Part shown: positions 15,386 through 24,034 of the stretch, in pieces | Layout of the letters: each line of letters opens with the position of its first letter | Position numbering within the stretch: position 1 is the first letter of the stretch | Assembly (NCBI GenBank): GCA_964644845.1 | Contig: CAZXXS010000002.1 | Coordinates: 1 to 52,730 of the forward strand | Source: Geothermovivens sp964644845 | GTDB taxonomy: Bacteria; Zhuqueibacterota; Zhuqueibacteria; Oleimicrobiales; Geothermoviventaceae | Direction of reading: 5' to 3' | Length of the DNA: 52,730 nt | The notes under the pieces: model-generated | Databases searched by the model: none | What the model was told of the DNA's origin: nothing | What the model saw: only the letters and a program-made list of their open reading frames with translations | Position numbers and translations under genes: made by a program

Positions 15386-16615
15386 TTGAAAGACGTAGGT
15401 GGTTCGCACACCGTTGACTTCGCGGATGTTTTCCTGCACCTCGTGAGAAGACGGCACGTGGTGTTCAGGTTCACCGCGCTGGCGGCGGTGGTGTCTCTAC
15501 TTCTGGCTCTCGCCCTGCCGAAACGCTACCAGGCAACAGCGACACTTCTTCCGTCGGACAACGTGTCAGCGCTTCAATGGCAGTCGCTTTTGTCTCAGTT
15601 GCCAGTTGAGGGGCTCAGGCGCGCGACGGAACCGGGTGCGGCGCTTTTGATGGATCTTTTGACAAGCCGTTCGGTCTGTGAGAAGGTGTTGCAGCATCGG
15701 TACGCAGTCAAGGGGGACAGCTTGACGCTCCTCGAATTCTGGGGCATCACCCAAACGCAGAAGGCCATGAAGAAACTCCTCAAACGTCTGCACGTGATGC
15801 CACGTGAGAGCGGTGTGTTGCAGGTTTCGGTCGAAATGGAATCTCCAGAACTTGCGGCTGAGGTAGCTAATCAGTTTGTGTCAGCCCTGGACTTAGTGAG
15901 TCGCGAGAAGACGGCGTCTCGTGCGCGGAGTGCGCGTCGGTACATTGAGAAACAGTTGGCCCAAACGGAGCAAGAGCTCGAGAAGGCCTCGAAAAAGCTG
16001 GCGCGTTTCCAGAAGGAGCACGGTACGGTTTCGTTGGGCGATCAAGTAAGAGTGGCAATCGAGGCGCTTGGCTCTCTGAAGGGCCAGATTCTGGCCAAGG
16101 AGATCCAGTTGCGCATCCTGCGTCAGACCATGAGACCAGGCAATCCGCAAATCGCGCAACTGGAGGTCGAAATCCGGGAAATGCGTCGCCAGCTCGAGCT
16201 GTTGCAGACTGGGGCACGGGGAGAGACTGGAGAGTTTACGGCGATTAGCCAGTTGCCCGAGATCAGCCGGGAGCTGGCCAAATTGATGAGAGAGGTGAAA
16301 GTTCAGGAGACGGTGTGGGAGCTCCTTAACCAGCAGTACTACCAGGCCAAGATTCAGGAAGCAAGGGACGTGCCGTCTATTCAGGTTCTGGATCCTGCCA
16401 TCCCACCCATCCACAAAACCAAACCTCGGCGAGCCGTAATCCTGCTTGCAGGGACCACCGCCGGCTTTTTGCTTTCTGTTTTTTGGATCCTTTCCCTCTG
16501 GGTGGTTGGCGAGGTTTCGGAAAAACCGGAGGGCCGGAAGCTGCAGCAAGCCTGGCAGGAACTGCAAGGCGATTTCCACAAAATCTTGGTTTGGAGGAAA
16601 CGGTCCAGAAAGTAG
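15386..16615 (+). CDS. Wzz/PCP-type polysaccharide copolymerase
   Basis: 409 residues, TTG 15386 with CAGGAG eight bases upstream. The pattern is the inner-membrane Wzz/GNVR type. A short cytosolic N-terminus precedes TM1 (~30-50, RFTALAAVVSLLLALALPKRYQATATLLPS, with the family's post-TM motif). The periplasmic part has a long coiled coil (~170-300, ARRYIEKQLAQTEQELEKASKKLARFQKEHG). The proline-rich VLDPAIPPIHKTKPRRAVIL leads into TM2 (~355-375). There is no C-terminal tyrosine-kinase domain and the tail after TM2 is ~30 residues. It should set chain length and couple the Wzy polymerase to the OPX exporter just upstream. Confidence 0.9.
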   Translation: MKDVGGSHTVDFADVFLHLVRRRHVVFRFTALAAVVSLLLALALPKRYQATATLLPSDNVSALQWQSLLSQLPVEGLRRATEPGAALLMDLLTSRSVCEKVLQHRYAVKGDSLTLLEFWGITQTQKAMKKLLKRLHVMPRESGVLQVSVEMESPELAAEVANQFVSALDLVSREKTASRARSARRYIEKQLAQTEQELEKASKKLARFQKEHGTVSLGDQVRVAIEALGSLKGQILAKEIQLRILRQTMRPGNPQIAQLEVEIREMRRQLELLQTGARGETGEFTAISQLPEISRELAKLMREVKVQETVWELLNQQYYQAKIQEARDVPSIQVLDPAIPPIHKTKPRRAVILLAGTTAGFLLSVFWILSLWVVGEVSEKPEGRKLQQAWQELQGDFHKILVWRKRSRK

Positions 16616-16662
16616 CGATCGAGTCTTGGCCGGCGGCTCAGGCCCAAACTTGGGAGGGAAAA

Positions 16663-17685
16663 ATGCGTCTGCGTGTTGCCCAGATTGGAACCGGCAACTG
16701 GGGAAAGAATCTTTTGCGCAACCTGGCTTTGATGGCACAAGTGGACCTTGTGGCCGTGGCGGATTTGGACCCGTCCCAGCGAGAAAAAGTGCGGTCGCAG
16801 TACCCGGACATCGAGGTTTGCGAAGAGGCCGGTTTGGTTCTTGCGGATCCGAACATTGAGGCGGTAGTCATCGCTACCCCGCCGCGGACGCACTACGAGC
16901 TCGCCAGCCAGGCCATCGCGCAGGGGAAGCATGTGTTCGTCGAAAAGCCGATGACGCTGAGCGCCGCCGACGCCGAGAAACTGGTTGAACAAGCGGAGAG
17001 TGCCGAACGCATCTTGATGGTCGGCCACATTCTGGAACACCACCCGGCTTTCGAACACCTGAAGGGGTTGATCGACGCCGGCGAGCTCGGGGACCTCTTG
17101 TACGCGTACTCAACCCGCGTCAACCTGGGCGTGGTTCGGCGCGACGAAAACGCGCTCTGGAGCTTTGCCCCTCACGACATTTCCGTGGTCCTGATGTTCT
17201 TTGGTGAAGAACCCGCGCGCGTGCAGTGTACGGGACAAGCCTACTTGCACAAAGGGGTTGAGGACGTGGCTTTTCTCACGCTCCACTTTGCCAGCGGCAA
17301 GATGGCCCACATCCACGTGAGCTGGCTCGATCCCCACAAGATCCGGCGGATCACCCTCGTAGGAAGCCGGAAGATGGCCGTTCTGGACGACATGGCCTCG
17401 AGCGAAAAGATCCGCATTTTTGACAAAGGTGTGGAGTTCAAGGGCGGCTACGTGGGGTACGGCGAAGACCTTTCCTTGCGCTTCGGCGACATCGTGATCC
17501 CGTACGTCAAGATGCGGGAACCGCTGCGAACGGAGCTGGAACGCTTCGTGGAAAGCATCCGAACGGGGCGGGCGCCGATCTCGGATGGACGCGATGGTTT
17601 GCGCGTGGTAAAGGTTCTGGAGGCGGCCCAGCGCTCTCTGGAAATGGGAGGGGCGCCCGTGGACGTGCAACAACTCGCTCAGTGA
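16663..17685 (+). CDS. Gfo/Idh/MocA oxidoreductase, WbpB/WlbA-like sugar-nucleotide 3-dehydrogenase
   Basis: 340 residues from ATG 16663 (GGGAGGG five bases upstream; the frame is open further upstream without conservation). The Rossmann loop is IGTGNWGKN (8-16) and the catalytic EKP motif is Glu94-Lys95-Pro96 (VFVEKPM). The C-terminal domain has TRVNLGVVRRDENALWSFAPHDISV, typical of the branch acting on UDP-GlcNAc or UDP-GlcNAc-uronate C3. Neighbours are a hexapeptide acyltransferase and a UDP-GlcNAc 2-epimerase, as in pathways to 2,3-diacetamido sugars. The 6-dehydrogenase and the C3 aminotransferase of such a pathway are not in the window, so the exact product is uncertain. Confidence 0.88.
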   Translation: MRLRVAQIGTGNWGKNLLRNLALMAQVDLVAVADLDPSQREKVRSQYPDIEVCEEAGLVLADPNIEAVVIATPPRTHYELASQAIAQGKHVFVEKPMTLSAADAEKLVEQAESAERILMVGHILEHHPAFEHLKGLIDAGELGDLLYAYSTRVNLGVVRRDENALWSFAPHDISVVLMFFGEEPARVQCTGQAYLHKGVEDVAFLTLHFASGKMAHIHVSWLDPHKIRRITLVGSRKMAVLDDMASSEKIRIFDKGVEFKGGYVGYGEDLSLRFGDIVIPYVKMREPLRTELERFVESIRTGRAPISDGRDGLRVVKVLEAAQRSLEMGGAPVDVQQLAQ

Positions 17686-17798
17686 CGTACTGCGGAGCTG
17701 CCTTCGTGGAAGGGTGGGGTGCTGGTCACGTCGTTTTAATGCCGCCTTTTCGTGAGGTAAGCGGTCCGGCTTCAATTGTTGGTTGCAGAATTCGTTGG

Positions 17799-17825
17799 GA
17801 GCGGGCGTGGTGGTCCGCTCTTTTT
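17799..17825 (+). terminator. Rho-independent terminator
   Basis: An 8-bp stem, GAGCGGGC with GTCCGCTC (one G-T pair), loop GTGGTG, then TTTTT. It sits between the dehydrogenase and acyltransferase genes, 54 bases before the latter. It may split the polysaccharide cluster into two transcripts or act as an attenuator; no clear promoter is seen between it and 17879. Confidence 0.75.
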
Positions 17826-17878
17826 GCGAATGCGAATCGGGGACAAGGGACAGAACGCTAACTCGGAGGGTTGGAAGG

Positions 17879-18634
17879 ATGTCCGACAAGTTCATTGATC
17901 CGTCGGCAAAGATCGGCGAGGGTTCGGAAGTCGGGTTGTTTACAGTGATTGGCAAGGGTGTGACGATCGGCAAGAACTGTCAAATCGGTCACAACGTAGT
18001 GATTCACGCCGGCACGGTGATCGGCGACAACGTTCGCATCGACGACGGGACAGTGATTGGCAAGCAGCCGATGCGGGCCAAACGCAGCATTTTCCAGGAC
18101 CAGCAGCCTTTGCCCCCGGCGCGCATTGGCGGGAACTGTTTGATTGGTGCCGGTGTCGTGATCTACGCTGGGGCCGAGATCGCCAACAATGTGCTCGTTG
18201 CCGACACGGCGGCCATCCGCGAAAACGTGACCATCGGTGAGTACACGATTGTGGGCCGCGGGGTGACGGTGGAGAACCTCACAACCATCGGCAAGAAGTG
18301 CAAGCTGGAAACGGGCTGTTACATCACGGCCTACTCAACGGTGGAGGATTACTGCTTCATCGCTCCGAAGGTCACGACGACGAATGACAATTTTCTGGGG
18401 CGGACGGAGGAGCGTTTCAAGCATTTCAAGGGTGTGACCGTGCGGCGCGGAGGACGGATCGGCGGTGGTGCGGTTATTCTACCGGGCGTTGAAATCGGCG
18501 AGGACGCCGTTGTTGCCGCTGGCGCCGTGGTGACGAAGAACGTTCCTGCTCGGCAGATCTGGGCAGGTGTCCCGGCGCGTTACTTCAGGGATGTTCCGGA
18601 GGAACAACTTCTGGAAAATCAAGGGTGGGATTGA
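17879..18634 (+). CDS. Left-handed beta-helix (hexapeptide) acyltransferase
   Basis: 251 residues from ATG 17879 behind GGAGGGTTGGAAGG. Almost the entire chain is hexapeptide repeat: SAKIGEGSEVGLFTVIGKG at the start, IGGNCLIGAGVVIYAGAEI in the middle, and the closing GAVVTKNVPARQIWAGVPARYF that ends the NeuD/WbpD/VioB-type N-acetyltransferases. A loop (about residues 60-78) interrupts the helix and may hold the acceptor site. Between a sugar 3-dehydrogenase and WecB it most likely acetylates a 3-amino sugar nucleotide with acetyl-CoA (inference). Longer than typical WbpD (~190). Its stop overlaps the next ATG (TGATG). Confidence 0.87.
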   Translation: MSDKFIDPSAKIGEGSEVGLFTVIGKGVTIGKNCQIGHNVVIHAGTVIGDNVRIDDGTVIGKQPMRAKRSIFQDQQPLPPARIGGNCLIGAGVVIYAGAEIANNVLVADTAAIRENVTIGEYTIVGRGVTVENLTTIGKKCKLETGCYITAYSTVEDYCFIAPKVTTTNDNFLGRTEERFKHFKGVTVRRGGRIGGGAVILPGVEIGEDAVVAAGAVVTKNVPARQIWAGVPARYFRDVPEEQLLENQGWD

Positions 18635-19710
18635 TGCGGAAGATTCTGAGCGTTGTCGGAGCGCGACCGCAGTTCATCAAGGCGGCGCCGGTTTCGAAAG
18701 CGCTACGGCAGAAATTCCACGAAATTCTGGTGCACACGGGCCAGCACTACGATTCTGGGATGTCGGATGTCTTTTTCAGGGACCTGGAGCTCCCGGAACC
18801 GGACGTTCACCTGGGCGTTGGTTCTGGATCGCACGCCTGGCAAACCGGCGAGATGATGGTCCGGTTGGAGAAGGTTGTGTTGGAGGAGCGGCCGGACCTG
18901 GTGCTTGTGTACGGCGACACGAATTCAACCTTGGCGGGAGCCCTGGTGGCGTCCAAACTGAATTGTTCCCTTGGGCATGTGGAAGCCGGACTTCGCAGTT
19001 ACAACCGGTCCATGCCCGAGGAGATCAACCGTGTGCTTACGGATCGGGTTTCCCAGTTCCTTTTTTGCCCAACGCAGCGGGCTGTGGAGAATCTTCGGCG
19101 CGAGGGCATCGAGGAAGGCGTCTTCCAGGTCGGCGACGTGATGCTGGACGCCGCTCGGGAATTCTCCCGTGTGGCCGACGAGCGGGTAGACATCCTACAC
19201 CGGCTGGGACTTCACGGGAGGGACTACCTTCTGGTCACGGTGCACCGCGCCGCGAACACGGACGATCCGGCGCGCTTGCGGGCGATCGTGGAGGCGTTGT
19301 TGCGGGTGCAAATTCTGGTGGTATTCCCCATTCACCCGCGCACGGAAAAGGCGCTGACGGAGATCGGCCTCAGAGAAACGCTACGGGAGGCAGCTCACGT
19401 CTTCGATTTGCCCCCGGTCAGCTACCTGGAAAACCTGCAGCTCGAACGCTCTGCCGCGAAAATCCTGACGGATTCCGGTGGCATCCAGAAGGAGGCTTAC
19501 TTCTTCGGGGTGCCGTGCATCACCCTGCGCGAAGAGACGGAGTGGGTGGAGACCGTTGAGGATGGCTGGAACACGCTGGTGGGAGCTGATCCCAATCGGA
19601 TTCTGGACGCGGTGGCGCGTTTCGCCCCTTCGGGGCCTCGACGGGAACACTACGGCGACGGCCACGCGGCGCGAAAGATCGTAGATGTTCTGGAACAAGC
19701 GCTGCATTGA
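18634..19710 (+). CDS. wecB: UDP-N-acetylglucosamine 2-epimerase (non-hydrolysing)
   Basis: 358 residues, the standard length. ATG 18634 overlaps the preceding stop. Family motifs are complete: GARPQFIKAAPVSKAL at the N-terminus, HTGQHYD, YGDTNSTLAGAL, GHVEAGLRS, PEEINRVLTD, the HRAANTDD segment, and DSGGIQKEAYFFGVPCITLREETEWVET. It interconverts UDP-GlcNAc and UDP-ManNAc, or the corresponding 2,3-diacetamido-uronates if it works as WbpI with the two upstream genes. Cytosolic. Its stop overlaps the TTG start of the Wzi-like gene (TTGA), so at least three genes here are translationally coupled. Confidence 0.93.
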   Translation: MRKILSVVGARPQFIKAAPVSKALRQKFHEILVHTGQHYDSGMSDVFFRDLELPEPDVHLGVGSGSHAWQTGEMMVRLEKVVLEERPDLVLVYGDTNSTLAGALVASKLNCSLGHVEAGLRSYNRSMPEEINRVLTDRVSQFLFCPTQRAVENLRREGIEEGVFQVGDVMLDAAREFSRVADERVDILHRLGLHGRDYLLVTVHRAANTDDPARLRAIVEALLRVQILVVFPIHPRTEKALTEIGLRETLREAAHVFDLPPVSYLENLQLERSAAKILTDSGGIQKEAYFFGVPCITLREETEWVETVEDGWNTLVGADPNRILDAVARFAPSGPRREHYGDGHAARKIVDVLEQALH

Positions 19711-21395
19711 GGCACACTGTGCGCAGACGTCTGGGAGAGTGTTTCTTCCGTCTCGTGCTTGGGCTGCTCGCACCGGTTGCCATGCAAGCACAGGTCGTCT
19801 ACGTTCCCGTTGAACACCCTGTTGTGGGATTTTTGCAACGTCTTCAGACACGGGGTCTGGCGCCCGATGTGGAAGACGCAACGCTTCCGTGGACGCGTGA
19901 GCGGGTGACTCACTGGCTGACGGCACTCGAAGAAGCACCTCTTAGCCGTGTGGAGCGAGAAGAGTGGTGCCGTTACGCTGCTGAGTTTGCAAGCAAGTGT
20001 ACAGAGGGAGCCTGGCGACTCAAGCGGCTGGCCCAGGATGCAGGGCACTACTGGCGGCCTCTACGGAGTCTGTACGGGAACCGGGTTGATTTCCTGGCAT
20101 GGCGGGAAGGCGACGCCGAGATTCACCTTAACCCGCTGATTGTCCGTGAACGCTCCTGGACAAGCGCCGACACGTTGCCTTCAGCGCGTGCGCGTCACCG
20201 GGACCGCAACGGTTTCGCTGTTTGGGGCACGTTTGGGCGTTGCGTCGGTTTTTCGGTTCTGGTGACGGACACCCGCGAGTGGGGAGCGCCAAGCTACACA
20301 AAACGCATGAACATCACAGCACCAGGGCTTGGGTTCGTCAACGGCTTTGGTGACCACCTGGAACACGATGAGACCGAAGCTTTTCTCAGCTTGGCTTTGC
20401 CTGGCGGGCTCGTGGGCTTCGGCAAGATGACCACAGTGTGGGGCCCCGGGCGCTGGGGCCACCTCTTGCTGTCCGGTGCGGCTCCTTCGTTCGACCAGAT
20501 TCGTTTGCAGCTCCGCACCGGACGTCTTTCCCTGGTGTGGTTGTACGGATTCCTTCGTTTCTACCAGGTTCCGTACCACCACACGTTGCCGCCGCCCAGG
20601 AAAGCAATCGCCGCGCACCGATTGGTCTTCCGGGCACGACGCAACCTGACGCTGGCTTTCTCGGAAGCGGTGGTCTTCGGGCGACGGTGGTTTGTTCCCG
20701 GCTACGCAAACCCGATCATGTTCTACCGGTCCGCGGAACACTTCTGGGGCGACGAGGACAACGCCGTGATGGGAGCCGATGTGCAGTGGCGACCACTGGC
20801 AGGTCTGGAGCTGTACGGAGAGGGGCTGCTGGACGATTTCAGCGTCAAGAAAGCGGGCACGGGATGGTACGGTGACAAATGGGCCGTGCTGCTTGGGGCG
20901 CGAGGAGCGTGGACTTTTTGGGGCGGCGACTGGACGGCCACGGTTGAGTACGCGCGGATTCGGCCCTACGTGTATTCGCACAAGGATTCGCTGACGTCCT
21001 ACGCGCACTTTGTCACGGTGTTGGGGCATCCAGTGGGTCCGAACTCAGAGGTTTGGAATGCGGAAGTCGCGTATCGGCCCAGCTGGCGGTGGTCGGTGAC
21101 CTTCGCCGCCGAGTCACGCCAGCACGGGGCAAACCCACCGGGTCTGAACGTGGGAGGAAACTGGCAGGAGGGCCATGTGTACGGCGATCCGGAACGCGTT
21201 CCGTTCCTGTCCGGCTTGAAAGAGTGGCAAAAACGGGTAACAATTGGCGTTGACTACCGGATGACCTACCAGCTGCATTTTGGGCTTCATCTCCACTGGG
21301 GCCAGGGTACGGAGACTCCAGGTTCCGAACGCAACGTAAGCTGTCGTGCTGTCGATCTGGTGCTGGGACTGAATTTTCCGGGGTTGCCCCGGTAG
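19707..21395 (+). CDS. Wzi-like capsule-assembly outer-membrane beta-barrel protein
   Basis: 562 residues from TTG 19707 in a TTGA overlap with wecB. The signal peptide (RRRLGECFFRLVLGLLAPVAMQAQ) cleaves near residue 28. A ~110-residue helical domain follows (PVEHPVVGFLQRLQTRGL), then alternating strands typical of an outer-membrane barrel. NPIMFYRSAEHFWGDEDNAVMGADVQWRPL closely resembles the Wzi/capsule-assembly family in FCB bacteria. In E. coli Wzi is an outer-membrane lectin that organises capsule on the surface; the same is inferred here, matching its place among polysaccharide genes. Confidence 0.8.
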   Translation: MRHTVRRRLGECFFRLVLGLLAPVAMQAQVVYVPVEHPVVGFLQRLQTRGLAPDVEDATLPWTRERVTHWLTALEEAPLSRVEREEWCRYAAEFASKCTEGAWRLKRLAQDAGHYWRPLRSLYGNRVDFLAWREGDAEIHLNPLIVRERSWTSADTLPSARARHRDRNGFAVWGTFGRCVGFSVLVTDTREWGAPSYTKRMNITAPGLGFVNGFGDHLEHDETEAFLSLALPGGLVGFGKMTTVWGPGRWGHLLLSGAAPSFDQIRLQLRTGRLSLVWLYGFLRFYQVPYHHTLPPPRKAIAAHRLVFRARRNLTLAFSEAVVFGRRWFVPGYANPIMFYRSAEHFWGDEDNAVMGADVQWRPLAGLELYGEGLLDDFSVKKAGTGWYGDKWAVLLGARGAWTFWGGDWTATVEYARIRPYVYSHKDSLTSYAHFVTVLGHPVGPNSEVWNAEVAYRPSWRWSVTFAAESRQHGANPPGLNVGGNWQEGHVYGDPERVPFLSGLKEWQKRVTIGVDYRMTYQLHFGLHLHWGQGTETPGSERNVSCRAVDLVLGLNFPGLPR

Positions 21396-21408
21396 GGAGA
21401 GCCCAGGG

Positions 21409-22695
21409 ATGAAACGAGGATCACCTCGTCTTCCACGTCTGTTTCGGGACATCGGACAAACACTTACGGGGCGAATTGCGGCGAGCTTGCTGCGCCTCGC
21501 CATGACGGTGCTTCTCGCTCGGGTACTGACGCCGATCCAGTACGGTTTAGTGGCTTTGCTCTTGAACGGCGGCCTTCTGCTCTCTTCGGTGCTCGAAATG
21601 GGCCTTGGGGCTGCTTTCATTGAACGGGAGAGTGGAACAAGCGAAGCCCCGCTGGTCCGCGAGCGATTCGTGCAACTCTTGCGAGCTCGCTTCTGGCTTT
21701 GGGCTGGATTCATCCTCGTGGCCAGTCTTGTTCTGATTTTTCCGGTTGAGGCAAAAACGTTGGTTCTGGCGGTCGTCGTTTTTGGAACCGGGCAGAACCT
21801 TTGCGTGTCTTTCCAAATTTTGTATCAGGTGCGCCAGGATTTTGGCAGGTACGCTCAGATCAGCGTTCTTTTCGCTCTTGCCCAGGTAGTCTGGAGTGCA
21901 CTCCTCCTCGGGGTTTACAAGGCGTTTGCTTTACCCTTTGATGCCTTCTTCTGGGGGATGGCGGTACTGGGTTGGGCACCGGTGCTGGTTCTTAGCAAAA
22001 GCACGGGTGTTGCCCTGCGGGAGTTTGCGAAGAAGAACTGGTCGGGAGATTTTGCCTACTTGCGAGGGTTGTTTCGTTTCGGCAAATGGGTAGGGTTGAC
22101 AACGGTCGCCACGCAGACATTTTCGCGTTACGCGGTTATTCTCCTGGGGGCGGTCGAGGCGGTGGCCGAGGCCGGGCGCTACGACATCGCCATGACCGTT
22201 GGACGGAGTGTAAACAACATTGTCATCTCGACTACGGCGGTTCTTTTCCCCCGGTTTGCTCAGCAGAAGAATGCCGAGGACATGCGACGCTCGGTGGGCG
22301 GCGTGTTCAAGGTCGCCGGTCTCACAGTGGTAGCGGGTTTGTTCGCTTACTACCTGGCTGGGCGCTGGCTCGTGCTTGTCCTGTTTGGGGAGAATTACCG
22401 AGCCTCGATGACGTACTTGGACATTTTGATGCCCGGGCTCTTGCTGCCGATCCTGCTGGAGCCGATCATCGGGGTGGTGACGTTCAGCATGAGCCTGCCG
22501 AAGGTGGTGTTTGCCATCCGAATGTTTAAGCTGGTCCTCTTTGTCGCTCTCGGAACGGCTGTCTTGCGACGATTCGGTGTGACAGGGGTTGCCGGGTTTC
22601 AGACACTCCTGGCGATTGGAGAGACCGCGGCATTTCTGTTGTTCGTTTTGTTTTGGCTTGGAGCCCGTGGTGAGCAGCGAGGAACAACGGTCTAA
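21409..22695 (+). CDS. Wzx-type oligosaccharide flippase
   Basis: 428 residues from ATG 21409. A polytopic membrane protein with about 12 hydrophobic segments. The N-terminus (FRDIGQTLTGRIAASLLRLAMTVLLARVLTPIQYGLVAL) is the Polysacc_synt/MATE-like opening, with the LARxLxPxxYG motif. Position between the Wzi-like barrel and the glycosyltransferases supports flipping of undecaprenyl-linked repeat units across the inner membrane for the Wzy polymerase. Its end overlaps possible upstream starts of the next gene. Confidence 0.9.
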   Translation: MKRGSPRLPRLFRDIGQTLTGRIAASLLRLAMTVLLARVLTPIQYGLVALLLNGGLLLSSVLEMGLGAAFIERESGTSEAPLVRERFVQLLRARFWLWAGFILVASLVLIFPVEAKTLVLAVVVFGTGQNLCVSFQILYQVRQDFGRYAQISVLFALAQVVWSALLLGVYKAFALPFDAFFWGMAVLGWAPVLVLSKSTGVALREFAKKNWSGDFAYLRGLFRFGKWVGLTTVATQTFSRYAVILLGAVEAVAEAGRYDIAMTVGRSVNNIVISTTAVLFPRFAQQKNAEDMRRSVGGVFKVAGLTVVAGLFAYYLAGRWLVLVLFGENYRASMTYLDILMPGLLLPILLEPIIGVVTFSMSLPKVVFAIRMFKLVLFVALGTAVLRRFGVTGVAGFQTLLAIGETAAFLLFVLFWLGARGEQRGTTV

Positions 22696-22741
22696 CCGAT
22701 TTGGTTTGCTTTGGAACAAGAGAGTCGAGCAGGTGAGCCCC

Positions 22742-23707
22742 GTGGTGCGACCTTCTGTCGCCATCGTTCTTGTCAGCACGGATGGCCACGCAAAGTTTCT
22801 TCCCGAATGTTTGGACAGTTTACCGGGTGCGTGTGCGGATCTGCCCTTTCGCGTCATCCTGGTGGACAACGACGGCGACTCTCTGAGTTGCCAGATTGCA
22901 CGTCGTTACAAATCCACTGTGAACCTGGAATGTCTGGCCCAGAAGCGGCCGAAAGGCTTCGCAGCAAACGTGAACGACGCACTAAAACGGGTTACGGAGC
23001 CGTACGTGCTGCTGCTCAACGTAGACACGGTGCTTCCAGAGGGAGCGGTTCGAAGAACCGTGCGCGTGATGGAAGAACATCCCAAGGTAGCCGCTTTGAC
23101 CGTGCGGATGCGCGGTAAGGACGGCAGATTGCAGGCCTCAGCTCGGGCGTTTCCGTACCCGTCGGTGTTGTTGTGGGATCAGCTGGGGTTGAGTCGGTTC
23201 TTCCCGAAATCGCGGATTTTCGGCAAGTCACGTCTTTGGTACGTTATCCAAACCGACCTTACTGATGCCGATTGGGCTTCGGGTGCCTACCTGTTGCTGA
23301 GGGTAGAGCCGCTCCGCCGTGTTGGTGGAATGGATAGCGGTTTTCACATGTACAGCGAAGACACCGATCTGTGTTACCGCCTCCGCAAACAAGGCTGGAG
23401 CATTGTTGTAGATCCATCTGTGGAGATTTTTCACTGGAAAGATCCCCTGGCTTCGACCAGGCGAAGGCAGGCATTCGTGCAGACTCATGTCAGTCTTCTT
23501 CGGTTTTGGGACAAGCACGGCACCATCCTTCGGAGAATCGCTGTCCGACTTGTTTTACTCGTTGGGATTGTTGGGCGTTTTTTGACGTGGCCGCTTCTTC
23601 TACGGAAAGGTCGGTCGTTTGCTGCCCAGAGCCTGGCGGCGTACTGGGAAGTTTTGGGGACCGTTATTTCGCGACGGAGTGCAGACCGCGTGCGAGGGAA
23701 ACAGTAG
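22742..23707 (+). CDS. Glycosyltransferase family 2 (rhamnosyltransferase-like)
   Basis: About 321 residues. The start is uncertain: GTG 22742 follows AGGTGAG; GTG 22733 and GTG 22670 (GGAG six bases upstream, overlapping the flippase gene) are alternatives. GT-A fold markers: PSVAIVLVSTDGHAKFLPECLDSL, ILVDNDGD, NVNDALKR, LLNVDTVLPEGA (the DxD-equivalent region), then GMDSGFHMYSEDTDLCYRLRKQGW, the ED catalytic-base signature of the WbbL/RfbF-like branch. A hydrophobic C-terminal segment (LVLLVGIVGRFLTWPLLL) suggests membrane association. It should add one sugar to the lipid-linked repeat unit; donor and acceptor are unknown. Confidence 0.88.
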   Translation: MVRPSVAIVLVSTDGHAKFLPECLDSLPGACADLPFRVILVDNDGDSLSCQIARRYKSTVNLECLAQKRPKGFAANVNDALKRVTEPYVLLLNVDTVLPEGAVRRTVRVMEEHPKVAALTVRMRGKDGRLQASARAFPYPSVLLWDQLGLSRFFPKSRIFGKSRLWYVIQTDLTDADWASGAYLLLRVEPLRRVGGMDSGFHMYSEDTDLCYRLRKQGWSIVVDPSVEIFHWKDPLASTRRRQAFVQTHVSLLRFWDKHGTILRRIAVRLVLLVGIVGRFLTWPLLLRKGRSFAAQSLAAYWEVLGTVISRRSADRVRGKQ

Positions 23708-24034
23708 TTAAGGCGCTTGGGTCAAGCGGCGGTCTAAGACCAAGAAGGCGTGCGTTGAACGATGTCTGCGCGGTGCGGCAGAACAGACTGAGGAGCTTGC
23801 GGCGGTTCGGCGGTTCTTGGTCCAATCTCTGAATCCCGAATTGGATGTCTCTCCGAAAGACGACCTGGTGCAGCAGGTAGGGTTCGTTGCGGTACATCAG
23901 GAATAGTTCTACGCCGCGATGAGAACAAAGAGTGGGTGAAGATCTGCTGTCACCGCGTTCAGGTACGGCGGACAGTACGCCAGTTTGTGTTGGCAGCCGA
24001 CGAGGCGGAGTCGGAACGAAACAGAGGTAAGAGG
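23708..24034. other. Spacer within glycosyltransferase cluster
   Basis: No recognised gene. A minus-strand frame (23664-24047) and the upstream extension of the following glycosyltransferase (from 23936) are open but carry no family motif. It may be decayed coding sequence; I cannot say of what. Confidence 0.4.
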